Shown here: positions 1 through 9,279 of the stretch, one piece after another
Layout: every line of letters starts with the position of its first letter
How positions within the stretch are numbered: the stretch's first letter is position 1
Assembly: GCF_032595075.1 (NCBI RefSeq)
Contig: NZ_CP118735.1
Location: 2,012,001 to 2,076,000 of the forward strand
DNA: 64,000 nt
Direction: 5' to 3'
Source: Streptococcus sp. 29887
Lineage (GTDB): Bacteria > Bacillota > Bacilli > Lactobacillales > Streptococcaceae
The notes under the pieces: generated by a model
Told to the model about the DNA's origin: nothing
What the model saw: only the letters and a program-made list of their open reading frames with translations
The model's database searches: none
Made by a program: the position numbers and the translations under genes

Positions 1-165
1 ATCTTTCTTTTCATCTGATGACACCACTGCCATCATGGTAAAATACTCATCCAAAACAGTTTGTGAAATATCATCAATATTCAAACCCAATTCCGCAATC
101 TTGGTCGCAACACCCGCAACAATTCCTGACTTGTCCTTACCGACAACTGTAACAATAGCTTTCAT
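1..165 (-). CDS. ACT domain-containing protein (3' part cut by window edge)
   Basis: The reading frame starts at the ATG complementary to 163-165 and runs off the left edge, giving 55 residues. The start MKAIVTVVGKDKSGIVAGVA and the following ELGLNIDDISQTV match the N-terminal half of the small ACT-domain regulators (UPF0237 family) found in streptococci, usually about 88 residues. ACT domains bind small ligands, often amino acids; the partner of this stand-alone version is not known from the sequence. The family call is good; the ligand cannot be stated. Confidence 0.8.
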   Translation of the reverse strand, partial: MKAIVTVVGKDKSGIVAGVATKIAELGLNIDDISQTVLDEYFTMMAVVSSDEKKD

Positions 166-209
166 CTGAATACCTCTTCAAAATTTTCATTTATTTTATC
201 ATAAAAAAA

Positions 210-241
210 CAGAAAAAGGTAGAAATCGTCAAGATTCTACC
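210..241 (-). terminator. Rho-independent terminator of the mevalonate operon
   Basis: On the minus strand a GGTAGAA/TTTCTACC hairpin (plus positions 218-241) is followed by a T-rich run. It lies 15 bp after the fni stop codon and closes the mvaK1-mvaD-mvaK2-fni operon. Confidence 0.7.
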
Positions 242-255
242 CGAATTGTACGTGT

Positions 256-1353
256 TTACTTTACAGATTGCGATCGACGGGCATAGGCTTTCCAATCAAT
301 CCCACGCGCCTCACACCAGTTTTGGACATTTGGAGCCAAGACCACATCTTTCTTGCGGAGTTCCGCAATATTCTTAGCACCTAGCATGGTCATGATTTCA
401 GCCATCTGCCATTGATAGGTCTTGATAGCCTGCAAGCCGTCGTCAAAACGATGCCCCTTACCATCCTTGACATACTGGAGGAAATGGTTGGACATACCGA
501 CAAGGTCTGCACCAAGAGCTAAGGATTTGACAATATCTAGCGGTGTTTTAATGCCACCTGAAGCAATCAAACTTGGACGGACATCCTCAGAAACAGACAT
601 AGCTTCCACCAAGGAAGTCACGGTAGACTGGCCCCAACCTTCTAGATAAGTATAATCATTGAAGGTTCGACGGGCATTTTCAATTTTGGCGAAGTCTGTT
701 CCCCCAGTACCAGACACATCTATAGTTTGCACACCGACAGAAGCCAGCTGGGCTACTGTTTCACGGCTCATGCCAAAACCAACTTCCTTGACAATGACAG
801 GCACTTCCATCTCCCGTACCAAAGTTTCAATATTCTTCAACCACATAGTGAAATCACGATCTCCCTCAGGCATGACAATCTCCTGAGGTGCATTGACATG
901 GATCTGAATGGCATTGGCCTCCAACAAATCCACCGCTCGCTTGGCATTCTCCACACTATGATGGGCACCTAGGTTGGCAAAGATTATCCCGTAAGGATTT
1001 TCCCGACGCATCACGGAGAAAGTTTCCGCAACAGACGGATCCTTGATTGCCGCACTGACCGAACCAGAAGCCAGGGCAATCTTGCCAAAATGCCCCATAA
1101 TCCCCAATAGGCGATTGATTTCCCGCGTCTTCTTGCTTCCACCGGTCATAGCATTGATGAAGAAAGGAAAGGCAAAGTCCAAACCAGCTACACTGGTCGA
1201 AATATCCACTTCATCCACCTTGGTCTGTGGCAGGGAATGATGGACAAACAGGGTTTCTGTGAAGTCCTTGGCCGGCGTGGTACTATATTGCTGGTTGGCC
1301 AAGCCAACGTGTTGATCCTTGCGGTCTAAACCAAATTCTCCTAGATAAAACAT
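256..1353 (-). CDS. fni: Type 2 isopentenyl-diphosphate delta-isomerase (FMN-dependent)
   Basis: This cytosolic flavoenzyme interconverts isopentenyl and dimethylallyl diphosphate, the last step of the mevalonate route. The 365-residue protein shows the family hallmarks: RKDQH near the N-terminus (residues 11-15), INAMTGGS, HVNAPQE, the KEVGFGMS strand, SGTGGTDFAKIE and the phosphate-binding IASGGIKTPLD of a TIM-barrel FMN enzyme. The ATG at 1353 has a GGAGA ribosome site at good spacing. It is the last gene of the operon, 10 bp after mvaK2. The N-terminus has about ten residues before RKDQH, slightly more than usual. Confidence 0.95.
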   Translation of the reverse strand: MFYLGEFGLDRKDQHVGLANQQYSTTPAKDFTETLFVHHSLPQTKVDEVDISTSVAGLDFAFPFFINAMTGGSKKTREINRLLGIMGHFGKIALASGSVSAAIKDPSVAETFSVMRRENPYGIIFANLGAHHSVENAKRAVDLLEANAIQIHVNAPQEIVMPEGDRDFTMWLKNIETLVREMEVPVIVKEVGFGMSRETVAQLASVGVQTIDVSGTGGTDFAKIENARRTFNDYTYLEGWGQSTVTSLVEAMSVSEDVRPSLIASGGIKTPLDIVKSLALGADLVGMSNHFLQYVKDGKGHRFDDGLQAIKTYQWQMAEIMTMLGAKNIAELRKKDVVLAPNVQNWCEARGIDWKAYARRSQSVK

Positions 1354-1363
1354 AGGGTTCTCC

Positions 1364-2443
1364 TTATTCTCTACTTGTGATCTTTAGTTGGAGTGGAAGA
1401 ATGCCGGCTTCTTGCCAAGCCGTCTCTATCGCTGCTTTTTGTTCCTTACTGTCAACCAGGCAAATGCCGCAGTCACCACCACCTGCACCAGATGACTTGG
1501 CCACCGCTCCATAAGTCTGAGCCAGGTCACAGAGTTGGCTCAGTTGAGGGGTTTCAATGACCAAGCCCATTCCTCTCGCAAAATCTTGTAAGAGCTTACG
1601 GTTTTGAGTAATAGCCTGTCTAGCTAATACTATGTCATTTGTCTGACAAGCTGCTATCAACTGTTCTACACAGGTCTTGGAGTCGGCTAGAAACTGGCTG
1701 TGAATTTGCTCTTTTTCTGTCTGACTTTTTTGGCTTTCCATCTGGGAAACTAGACTATCCGTTGAAGCCGCCGACCCTGTCCAGCCCACCAAGAGGTCTA
1801 GACCTTGGGGTAACTGGATAGGGCTGATAGATAAACCCTGCCAATCACTTTCCACCAAATCAAGCAGGGACAGCTCTGCCATTTTCCCTAAAAGCCAAGA
1901 ACGGTCTAGGGAATGATAGGCGATCAAGCCACCGAAACTGGAGGCTGCCAAATCGCCAAAGGAACCTGTCATGCCTAGCTTGGTCTGGGTCAGAGCTGCC
2001 AACTTGTAGGTCAAAAAGGCATCCGCTTGATGACCGTAGTAGGTCAACAGGGCCTTGACTGTCGCAACCGTTACAGCACCAGAGGAACCCAGGCCATACT
2101 TGGCACCAGAAGCCTGGTCATCTAGGTCGGACTGAACAGATAGGCTATAGGTTCCATGACAAGCATAGCCCTTGGCCGTCAGATATTCCTCGGTCACCTG
2201 CATGGCGGTCTCAATCAGGGCATAGGGATGGTTACCTTGAATACGAACGGCACCTTCCTTACGCTCCCAGATCAGATAAAGATCTGCATTTTGACTGGAA
2301 TGAAGACTGCCTTGGTCACTTGTTTCAATGGTGACGGTTAGGTACTGATCAACCGCCGCAATCACCGCAGGATAGCCAGCCTCAACAACTGCGTATTCCC
2401 CTGCCAGAAAGAGTTTTCCAGGTATCTTTACTTGTACTTTCAT
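1364..2443 (-). CDS. mvaK2: Phosphomevalonate kinase
   Basis: GHMP-family kinase that phosphorylates 5-phosphomevalonate to the diphosphate. I place the start at 2443 (MKVQVKIPGKLFLAGEYAVV), giving 359 residues; the frame is open further upstream, but that part lies inside mvaD. GHMP motif 1 is KLFLAGEYAVVE, motif 2 is KYGLGSSGAVTVA and motif 3 is KSSGAGGGDCGI near the C-terminus. The start codon sits 1 bp beyond the mvaD stop, and the AAGGGC ribosome site lies within the end of mvaD, so the two are probably translationally coupled. Confidence 0.94.
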   Translation of the reverse strand: MKVQVKIPGKLFLAGEYAVVEAGYPAVIAAVDQYLTVTIETSDQGSLHSSQNADLYLIWERKEGAVRIQGNHPYALIETAMQVTEEYLTAKGYACHGTYSLSVQSDLDDQASGAKYGLGSSGAVTVATVKALLTYYGHQADAFLTYKLAALTQTKLGMTGSFGDLAASSFGGLIAYHSLDRSWLLGKMAELSLLDLVESDWQGLSISPIQLPQGLDLLVGWTGSAASTDSLVSQMESQKSQTEKEQIHSQFLADSKTCVEQLIAACQTNDIVLARQAITQNRKLLQDFARGMGLVIETPQLSQLCDLAQTYGAVAKSSGAGGGDCGICLVDSKEQKAAIETAWQEAGILPLQLKITSRE

Positions 2444-2444
2444 G

Positions 2445-3470
2445 CTACAAGCCCTTTTCAAACGCTGTTTGTGATGCCTGCCAATCCTTCTCACTGAGAA
2501 CATAGGCAGCAGGTCCAGGCTTGCTGGTGATGATTTTCTCTCTTGGGAAGACCTTGGACAATTCAGCTACTAGCTCATCCATCTGACTTGCTCGGCAGAG
2601 GACCTTGACATTTGGTCCAGCGTCCATGGTCATGTAGGCTGATAAACCTCTTTCCTCACGAACCTGACGGACTGCCTCTTGGGCCACTAGGCTATCAGCT
2701 GACCAGTAGGTAAAAGGCGGATTGGCAGAGAGAGTTGTCGCATGCATCTTCATGCCATTGTGTTCTGTGATGTGACCAAGTTTTTCAAAATTACGGCTAG
2801 CAATAGCTACCTTGATGTCCGCCAAGTCTTGTTTGGCTGTATCTACCCAGGCTGAGTAAAATGGTGAAGTGGCAACTGTGTGGTCCATTCCCTCTCGACT
2901 AGCAATCTTTTTCGGTCCGGTATTGACCGCCAAGATGACCATGCCGATATCCCAATCCGCATCGTCAATGGGATGGGCCATCGAATCTTCCGAACCAGTT
3001 CCCATATCCCACTCAACAAATCCACCGAATAGGCTACGGGTACTAGAGCCAGAACCCCTGCGAGCAAGGGTTGATAGGGTAGCTGGTGACAAATCTAAAT
3101 CCAAGGCAGTTGCGGTTGCAAGAGCCAGCGCTGCAAAGGCTGAGGCTGAGCTGGCTAAACCAGCCGCAGTCGGAACAAAATTTAGACTTTCCACTCGGGC
3201 AAATGCCCTTTCACCTATATATTCGCAAAACAAATCCAAAAATCGAGAAATTTTTAACATTTCTTTTTCTTTTTGTAATATTCCGTTGAGATAGAACTCA
3301 TCGGCAGTCAATTCTGGGTCAAAAACAACCTTGGTATCCGTATAAAATGCATCAAGGGTCAGGGATAAACTGGAATTCATGGGTAGGAATAATTCCTTAT
3401 CTCGTTTTCCCCAGTATTTAATCAAGGCAATATTGGTATGGGCACGGGCAATGCCTGTCTGTTTAGTCAT
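2445..3470 (-). CDS. mvaD: Diphosphomevalonate decarboxylase
   Basis: This ATP-dependent decarboxylase turns mevalonate 5-diphosphate into isopentenyl diphosphate. The 341-residue protein opens with ARAHTNIALIKYWGKRD, the classic MvaD N-terminus, and carries the GHMP ATP loop PTAAGLASSASAFAALA. The C-terminal MTMDAGPNVKVL segment holds the catalytic aspartate. The start overlaps the end of mvaK1 by 8 bp. Length and motifs are normal. Confidence 0.96.
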   Translation of the reverse strand: MTKQTGIARAHTNIALIKYWGKRDKELFLPMNSSLSLTLDAFYTDTKVVFDPELTADEFYLNGILQKEKEMLKISRFLDLFCEYIGERAFARVESLNFVPTAAGLASSASAFAALALATATALDLDLSPATLSTLARRGSGSSTRSLFGGFVEWDMGTGSEDSMAHPIDDADWDIGMVILAVNTGPKKIASREGMDHTVATSPFYSAWVDTAKQDLADIKVAIASRNFEKLGHITEHNGMKMHATTLSANPPFTYWSADSLVAQEAVRQVREERGLSAYMTMDAGPNVKVLCRASQMDELVAELSKVFPREKIITSKPGPAAYVLSEKDWQASQTAFEKGL

Positions 3471-4398
3471 TGGTTTCTCCTAAGTACTGTATCCAGGTTT
3501 GGCGGGCGCCTGCTTGGTCAAGGATGTGTGCAAGTTTTTGGGCATCCTGGGCTGTTCTTGCCAGGGCAATCATGCAACCGCCACGACCACCACCGGTTAA
3601 TTTGGCTCCGAGGGCTCCATTTTCTTGGGCAAGGCTGACGAGCTTATCTAGGCTAGGATCAGACACGCCTAATTCTTGCAGGAGGGCATGAGCTTGGTTC
3701 ATTCTGCTGCCTAGAAGCTCTGCCTGGTCTGTGGCTAAATCTTCCTTGGCCTGTCGGGTCAAGTTGCCCAGTTCTTCTACTAGCTTGATAGCCTCTGGCT
3801 TTTTCTCCAACAAATCCGCCACGTCTGAAATGGCCTCCAAGGTGTTTCCCGTCACGCCTGTATCAGCCACTACCAAGTGGGCATGGAGTTTCAGCTCAAA
3901 AGGTTCGATGGGCTGGTGCTTGATAAAAAAGACGGGGGACTTGCCGCTGGTGGTCGCCGCATCGATGCCCGAGGGATTGCCGTGGGCAATTTTTTCCGAA
4001 GACTGGACGATGTCCCAGAGCTCGCTGTCGGTCAGTTCTTTTTCATAATAGGCAAAGAGGGCGCGGGCAACGGCTACTGCCACCGCAGCACTAGACCCCA
4101 TGCCTCGTTCGGCGGGAATGCTGGAGCTGATTTCGATGTGGATAGCAGGATCTGTCGGCGCGCCGATACGATAGAGTGAGAAACGAATGGCATGCTTGAG
4201 GCTTTCCCAGATTTTTGGCATCTTGTGAACCAAGCCTTCGTAGAAGTCACAGGCAACACTCAGAGCCTGACCCTGCGCCCTTACCTGAGCGGTAATTTCA
4301 ACAGCAGAAAAAGGCATAGCAATTGCTGGCTGACCATAGACAACCGCATGCTCGCCCATCAAAATGATTTTTCCATTTGCTTTTCCTACTACTGACAT
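3463..4398 (-). CDS. mvaK1: Mevalonate kinase
   Basis: First enzyme of the lower mevalonate pathway; it phosphorylates mevalonate at C5. I chose the ATG at 4398 (MSVVGKANGKIILMGEHAVV) because AAGGAGAAG sits just upstream; an upstream in-frame TTG lacks a site. This gives 311 residues. GHMP motifs are GKIILMGEHAVVYG, ERGMGSSAAVAVAVARA and KLTGGGRGGCMIA. It is the first gene of the four-gene operon, so the promoter should lie in the 4400-4450 region. Confidence 0.95.
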   Translation of the reverse strand: MSVVGKANGKIILMGEHAVVYGQPAIAMPFSAVEITAQVRAQGQALSVACDFYEGLVHKMPKIWESLKHAIRFSLYRIGAPTDPAIHIEISSSIPAERGMGSSAAVAVAVARALFAYYEKELTDSELWDIVQSSEKIAHGNPSGIDAATTSGKSPVFFIKHQPIEPFELKLHAHLVVADTGVTGNTLEAISDVADLLEKKPEAIKLVEELGNLTRQAKEDLATDQAELLGSRMNQAHALLQELGVSDPSLDKLVSLAQENGALGAKLTGGGRGGCMIALARTAQDAQKLAHILDQAGARQTWIQYLGETND

Positions 4399-4452
4399 AT
4401 TCTTCTCCTTACACAATCACAACTATTATACCATTTTTCATAAGAATAATAG

Positions 4453-4836
4453 ACGAAAACAGCCGACCGCAGTCGACTGTTCTCTGGAGATTATATGATA
4501 CCTAGCTCTTTGTCGCTTGCGACTTAGAGATAGGGACACCTTTAGGTGAAAAGAAATTTGCTATTTCTAGCTTGAATATAGTATACAAGAGCTAGCTTAA
4601 GAAAAACTGAAAGTTTCTAGATGTTTTCTGAAAAATTCATAGCTGAAACAAGTTCTAATCAACAAACGAAAACAGCCGACCTCAGTCGACTGTTCTCTAG
4701 GAGATTATATGATACCTAGCTCTTTGTCGCTTGCGACTTAGAGATAGGGACACCTTTAGGTGAAAAGAAAATTGTTTGCTATTTCTAGCTTGAACATAGT
4801 ATACAAGAACAAACTTAAGCAAAACTGAAAGTTTTC
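4453..4836. repeat. Two tandem copies of a ~168-bp intergenic element
   Basis: Copy 1 (about 4453-4620) and copy 2 (about 4666-4836) are nearly identical at a period of about 213 bp. Each begins ACGAAAACAGCCGAC and ends near AAACTGAAAGTTT. Each holds GTCGCTTGCGAC (perfect palindrome), flanked by CCTAGCTCT/AGAGATAGG arms, then a CACCTTTAGGTG hairpin. The copies fill the gap between mvaK1 and the MATE gene. No coding region is convincing here; a 71-codon minus-strand frame crossing copy 2 looks accidental. Confidence 0.8.
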
Positions 4837-4847
4837 TTAGACATTCC

Positions 4848-6125
4848 TTAATCAATTTTAACTTTTCTTTCTCGCCTATATTGGACATACAAAAATCCTG
4901 CACGAAAAGCATTGTCTGCTATGGTTGCTATCCAAATAGCCTGTAAACCTAGATGAAATACTCCAATAAGTAGATAGGCAAGACCAATTCGGACTATCCA
5001 CATACCTAGACTTGTCGCATAAAATGGTAGCTTAGCATTACCCAGACCTTGCCACAAGGCAGTTAAAACAAGAGTAGAAACCGTAAAGGGAACTCCTAAC
5101 ATGGAATAGAGCAAAACTGTCTGGCTGGCCTGAACAACCTGTGGTTCTTTTGAATACAAACCAATTAAAAGTGGACCAGATAAATAGGTTGTAATAGCTA
5201 CCAGTAACATAAATAGGAGAGAGAGGAAAAAACTCCTTTTAAATATATCCTCAACCTCCGCCTGCTCCTGTCTATGCTTGGCTACCAAGATAATAGTTGC
5301 CGTGGCAATTCCCATAGCCGGCATATAGTTAAACTGAGTGAGTGTTTCTCCAATGGCATTACCAGCTACAACTGTTGTACCTAAACCAGTAATCAAAGCG
5401 ACAACAACCACATCTCCAGCCCGCATCATCAGACGCTCCCCAGTCGTTGGCAAGGCAAGTCGGATGAGTTCTATGTCCCAAGACCAGGTCCATTTTTCAA
5501 AAGGGATAGACAGCTTTGCCCAAAGCAGGAAGCAACCTATTAGTCGTGACAAGACCGTTCCAAGAGCAACTCCAGCCACGCCAGCATGAAGCACGAAAAC
5601 AGCAAAAGCCGAAAAGAGAGCGTTGAGGAGATTGGAAAGCAGACTGATATACATAGGAAAACGAGGTTGTCCTAAAGCCCTTAACATAGCTCCTAAACTC
5701 ATCATCAGACCGAGAAAGAGAATGCCTCCACCAACCAAGATGAGATAAAGACCACCTGCCTTGGCAACAGCAGCTTCAGCTCCCAAACCTATCAGCAAGG
5801 ACGGACCTGCCAAAACTGCAACAGTCCCTAAAACCAAGCTGACAAATAGGGTCACTTTAAGACCTTCACTAGCAAGATAGCTCACCTTCTCAGTCTTCCC
5901 CTGCCCCAGCATTTGAGCCAAGCGTGCAGAAATAGCTGCCGCTAGAGCAATAAATATAGCCTGATAGACCGCCAAGATATTGTTGGCCAAAGACACTCCA
6001 GACAGGGCAACAAGCCCAAGACTAGCTACCAGATAGGAATCCACCATCCCCATCAGCAGTTGAAGAATGTTTTCTGCCATGGCAGGCAGGGCAATCCTTA
6101 GTATTTCTTTCCTCTGTTTGTTCAT
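4848..6125 (-). CDS. MATE family multidrug/toxin efflux transporter
   Basis: The protein of about 425 residues has around 12 hydrophobic segments and the MATE fold's two similar halves. It begins MNKQRKEILRIALPAMAENILQ, typical for MATE N-termini, where exchange of Na+ or H+ drives export of cationic drugs. The start at 6125 overlaps the upstream ECF ATPase stop as ATGA; an alternative ATG nine bases upstream (6134) is possible because GGGGAG lies very close to the 6125 start. Overlap with the ECF operon implies co-transcription. The substrate cannot be inferred. Confidence 0.88.
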   Translation of the reverse strand: MNKQRKEILRIALPAMAENILQLLMGMVDSYLVASLGLVALSGVSLANNILAVYQAIFIALAAAISARLAQMLGQGKTEKVSYLASEGLKVTLFVSLVLGTVAVLAGPSLLIGLGAEAAVAKAGGLYLILVGGGILFLGLMMSLGAMLRALGQPRFPMYISLLSNLLNALFSAFAVFVLHAGVAGVALGTVLSRLIGCFLLWAKLSIPFEKWTWSWDIELIRLALPTTGERLMMRAGDVVVVALITGLGTTVVAGNAIGETLTQFNYMPAMGIATATIILVAKHRQEQAEVEDIFKRSFFLSLLFMLLVAITTYLSGPLLIGLYSKEPQVVQASQTVLLYSMLGVPFTVSTLVLTALWQGLGNAKLPFYATSLGMWIVRIGLAYLLIGVFHLGLQAIWIATIADNAFRAGFLYVQYRRERKVKID

Positions 6126-7558
6126 GCTCCCCATCTCAATCGCTTGATATCTACTATTTTATCACAAACCAGCTCCAAGAGTTCTTCGTCATGGGAAATC
6201 AATAGCACTAATTTATTTTTCTTTTTTAAATCAAGAAGTGCCCTGCCTACTTCTTGCATCTGTCGCAAATCCAAACCGCTGGTTGGCTCATCAAAGACAA
6301 GAATCTCCTTGTCCGCCAATAAGCTTGCCACCATCATCAAGCGTTGCTGCTCACCACCTGACAAGCTGACTGGATGTCTGTCTAGCAGGTGGTCCAAGCG
6401 AAAGCGATGGAGTAAGGCTTCATCTAAGTTTTTCCCTTTTTGCCCCAGGGTCAGTTCCCTAGCAACTGTTTCAGAAAAGAGTTGCAGTCGGACCTCCTGC
6501 ATGACAAAGGCTGTTTTTTCAAGACGTTGGCGACTGGACAGGGACTGACCATGCCAAGAAATCCTAGCCTTCTTATCATCTGCCAGACCAACCAAAAAAT
6601 GAGCCAAACTCGTCTTACCAGAGCCATTGGGTCCAACCAGACCAACCACCTGACCTGGTGCCAAACAGAGTTTTTCAATCTGATAAAGAAGGGTCCCAGA
6701 CTGGCTGACAGACAAATTTTCAACAAGCAAGCCTTGCTCATCACTGACAAACTGACTGGCTCGCTCTGCTATTGCCCGCCCAAAAGGTTCCGAATCGTAG
6801 CAACGCAGCCCCATGTCCTGACGACAGGAATCTGTTCGATTTAAAAATTCTTCTGCCAGATAGTCCGTCACCAAGTGCCCATCCTGAAAATACAAATACC
6901 GGTCAGCTAAGTGACTGAGATAGGACAGGCGGTGTTCCGCGATGATAATGGTTTTCCCCTGTCTTTTCAAGGTTTGCAAAATGTGTTGAACCCTTGAAAT
7001 CCCCTGCTGGTCCAAATGAGCCGTCGGTTCATCCAAGACCAGCACATCTGAGCCCTGCATGGTTGCAACAGCCAAAGCCAAGACCTGTTGCTGACCACCT
7101 GATAGGCTGGAAATCCGTCGTTCATACAAGGGCTCTAAAGCAAACAAGTCATTGACCCAAGCCAAACGCTGCGTGATTTCTTCTCTGGACAGACCTTGGT
7201 TTTCACAGGGAAACACCAATTCCTGCAGGACCTGACTATGAAAGAATTGAGTAGAGGGATGTTGAAAGACTGAAGCAACCTGACGGGATAGTTCCTCTAA
7301 ACTTGTCCCTCTAAACTCCTGATCACCTAGATAAACCTGACCAGATAGTTGGGCTGGATAATACTCGGGAACTAGACCATTCAAGACCTTGAGAAAACTA
7401 GATTTTCCAGAGCCACTCTGACCACAGAGTACGACACACTGACCAGCTGGTATGGTCAATTCTGAAATAGACAGGGCAGGCTTGTCTGCACCTGGATAGG
7501 TCAATTCCAAATCCTTTACCGTCACAGCTGGACCAGGATGAGAAAACTGAAACAACAT
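6122..7558 (-). CDS. ECF-type transporter ATPase, two fused ABC domains
   Basis: This 478-residue protein carries two complete nucleotide-binding domains, the fused A-A' energizing unit of an energy-coupling factor transporter. Domain 1 has Walker A GQSGSGKSS, signature LSGGQQQ and Walker B VLVLDEPTAHLD. Domain 2 has GPNGSGKTS, LSGGEQQR and ILVFDEPTSGLD. I take the ATG at 7558, preceded by TGGAGT at good spacing; a TTG further upstream is less likely. It overlaps the T-component gene by 37 bp and the MATE gene by 3 bp. Confidence 0.92.
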   Translation of the reverse strand: MLFQFSHPGPAVTVKDLELTYPGADKPALSISELTIPAGQCVVLCGQSGSGKSSFLKVLNGLVPEYYPAQLSGQVYLGDQEFRGTSLEELSRQVASVFQHPSTQFFHSQVLQELVFPCENQGLSREEITQRLAWVNDLFALEPLYERRISSLSGGQQQVLALAVATMQGSDVLVLDEPTAHLDQQGISRVQHILQTLKRQGKTIIIAEHRLSYLSHLADRYLYFQDGHLVTDYLAEEFLNRTDSCRQDMGLRCYDSEPFGRAIAERASQFVSDEQGLLVENLSVSQSGTLLYQIEKLCLAPGQVVGLVGPNGSGKTSLAHFLVGLADDKKARISWHGQSLSSRQRLEKTAFVMQEVRLQLFSETVARELTLGQKGKNLDEALLHRFRLDHLLDRHPVSLSGGEQQRLMMVASLLADKEILVFDEPTSGLDLRQMQEVGRALLDLKKKNKLVLLISHDEELLELVCDKIVDIKRLRWGA

Positions 7559-8181
7559 AAGCAAATACTCCAATCTAGCATGGTCCAGGACGACTGAATA
7601 TACTCAGCTGGTTTTACAGATACAGCCAATCCCTTTGTTAAGCTGGCCACTGTCAACTCCTGAGCTGTTCGCAAGAGGGACATCATCAGGGGCACCAAGA
7701 AACATTCCAGGTACTGAACCGGTCTACAAACAAGATCTCTTTTTCGCAGAAACATCCCCCTCACCTGTAAAGAGGCACCAATGGTCCGTGCATCCTCTTT
7801 GATGGCTGGTAGAAAGCGAAACATCACCCCCAAGGTCAAGAGAAAGATCTCTGGTAAGCGCCATTTGCGCAGACCATGAATCAGTTCGTATCCACTCGTC
7901 GTCATTAACAAGAAATGCCCTGCTAACAGCGGGGGCCATGTATAAGTTAGAACGACTAAGAAATGCGTCAGCCAGGCTGGCAAAAATGAAAGATAGGACA
8001 AGCCGCCAAACATGGCATAGGCTAGCAGGCCGATGAGCGCCATCTTTGGCTTGCCAGAAAACCAGAAAAGCAGGCTAAATCCACAGACCAGCACTGCATT
8101 TTCTAGGATAGTCAGGCGCAAACCATAGGTAAAGCTGGCAAAAACAACTAACATGATTTTTGTACGCGCATCTAGTTTCAT
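7522..8181 (-). CDS. ECF transporter T component (EcfT-like permease)
   Basis: The 219-residue membrane protein has about five hydrophobic segments and the EcfT cytoplasmic coupling motif in ARTIGASLQVRG (residues around 132-143), which links the ATPase to the substrate-binding S protein. Its ATG at 8181 overlaps the S-component stop (ATGA). Gene order S-T-AA shows a dedicated group I type ECF system, not the shared ecfAA'T unit. Confidence 0.88.
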   Translation of the reverse strand: MKLDARTKIMLVVFASFTYGLRLTILENAVLVCGFSLLFWFSGKPKMALIGLLAYAMFGGLSYLSFLPAWLTHFLVVLTYTWPPLLAGHFLLMTTSGYELIHGLRKWRLPEIFLLTLGVMFRFLPAIKEDARTIGASLQVRGMFLRKRDLVCRPVQYLECFLVPLMMSLLRTAQELTVASLTKGLAVSVKPAEYIQSSWTMLDWSICLCCFSFLILVQL

Positions 8182-8771
8182 GAAAGAAATCCCGATTGGT
8201 TAAAATAACGCTTGACCATATATTGACCAAATAGACCACTCACAAGAGCCGTTAGAATAATAGTGGTTGACAACCAGAACACATTTCCTGGTGTAAAGTC
8301 CAGCATAACGCGGGACACATACTCAGCCGACTTCCCACGTGCCAATAAACTAGCTTCATAGGCATCCCGCATGAGCCACATGAGAATAATAGGACCTAAA
8401 TTTCCAAAGGAAAATACAATGTAACTAAGAAGGTTGGTCCATTTTTGTTTATAGTGACCTGACTTCGCTACCATTTCTGCCAACAAGCCAAAGGTCAAAC
8501 TTGGGAGAAAGGCTGCCGTCATATAGCCTGATAGGAAAAAGAAACAGGCCATGACCGCACCGACCAGGCTAATAGAACCTTGCTTACCAACCTTGGCGAT
8601 CAAGAGCATATAAACCGGGCCCGCTAAAAGAGCTACTCCAGCAGGAGCATACATCATATTACCTGACCGGTCAAATACCAGGCTCAGCAGAGTTCCCAGA
8701 CCAACACAAACAAAGTAGAGAGCCGCAAATGCCCCTGTTACCATCAAATCCTTTACTTGTAATTTTTTCAT
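8178..8771 (-). CDS. ECF transporter S component, MptD/Trep_Strep family
   Basis: This 197-residue protein with about six membrane segments starts MKKLQVKDLMVTGAFAALYF, which resembles the Trep_Strep (MptD-like) family of putative S components. S proteins bind the vitamin, metal or other small molecule. The substrate of this family is not established, and nothing nearby (MATE exporter, broken ABC exporter) names it. AAAGGAAAG precedes the ATG at 8771, which directly follows the stop codon of the upstream remnant. Confidence 0.83.
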   Translation of the reverse strand: MKKLQVKDLMVTGAFAALYFVCVGLGTLLSLVFDRSGNMMYAPAGVALLAGPVYMLLIAKVGKQGSISLVGAVMACFFFLSGYMTAAFLPSLTFGLLAEMVAKSGHYKQKWTNLLSYIVFSFGNLGPIILMWLMRDAYEASLLARGKSAEYVSRVMLDFTPGNVFWLSTTIILTALVSGLFGQYMVKRYFNQSGFLS

Positions 8772-9152
8772 TTATCTTTCCTTTACTAATTGTTCAGCTT
8801 CCAAGCGGAAGATGGTAGCCGCACAGGCCATGGTCGAGCTTCTATGGGAAATCAAGAAGACCATGCCCTGACAGTGTGCCTTGACCAGCTGGATAAAGCG
8901 AGCTTCGTTGAGCGAATCCAGGTTACTGGTCGGCTCATCAAAGATATAGCAATCCGCATTTTTGAGCAGGGCCCGCATGAGTTCCAGGCGTTGTCCTTCT
9001 CCTGCTGAAAAGTCACTGGCTTCCACAATCGTATCCAAGCCCTGCGGTGCTGCCAAATAGACCAGCTTCATCTTGGGCTTGATGCGTTCTTTGAGCCGCT
9101 TCAAGAGGGCTTTTTTCTTCTCACGGGAAACCATCTCTTGTTCCTGTTCCAT
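8772..9152 (-). pseudogene. Truncated ABC exporter, C-terminal ATPase fragment
   Basis: About 126 residues remain, matching only the end of an ABC nucleotide-binding domain: QGLDT, then FSAGEGQRLELMRALL, Walker B CYIFDEPTSNLD and the H-loop ISHRSS. Walker A, the Q-loop and all membrane segments are missing. The signature is SAGEG instead of LSGGQ. The opening residues (MEQEQEMVSREKKKALLKRL) do not belong to the family. A frame with a GTG start at 9164 extends it by four codons. It looks like the stump of an ABC exporter lost by deletion, left as the first frame of the ECF operon. Confidence 0.75.
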
Positions 9153-9225
9153 CGCCCACCTCACTCTTAAGTAATTATATATAGTATATCATTTTTTGAA
9201 TTGTCTGTAAATTTTAATTTGTATT

Positions 9226-9262
9226 GAAAAAAGAAAACAAACTGCCTGTTTCAAGCAATTTG
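9226..9262 (-). terminator. thrC terminator
   Basis: On the minus strand a CAAATTGC/GCAGTTTG hairpin (plus 9238-9262) is followed by TTTTCTTTTTTC, 17 bp after the thrC stop. Confidence 0.7.
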
Positions 9263-9279
9263 TCATAAGTCATTTTTTA

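Noticed and set aside
2869..3294. Plus-strand open frame of 141 codons inside mvaD
   Set aside because: Antisense shadow of a well-supported gene; no ribosome site and no family resemblance.
4697..4912. Minus-strand 71-codon frame at the end of the MATE gene
   Set aside because: It crosses the tandem repeat and overlaps the MATE gene; no similarity to a protein family.
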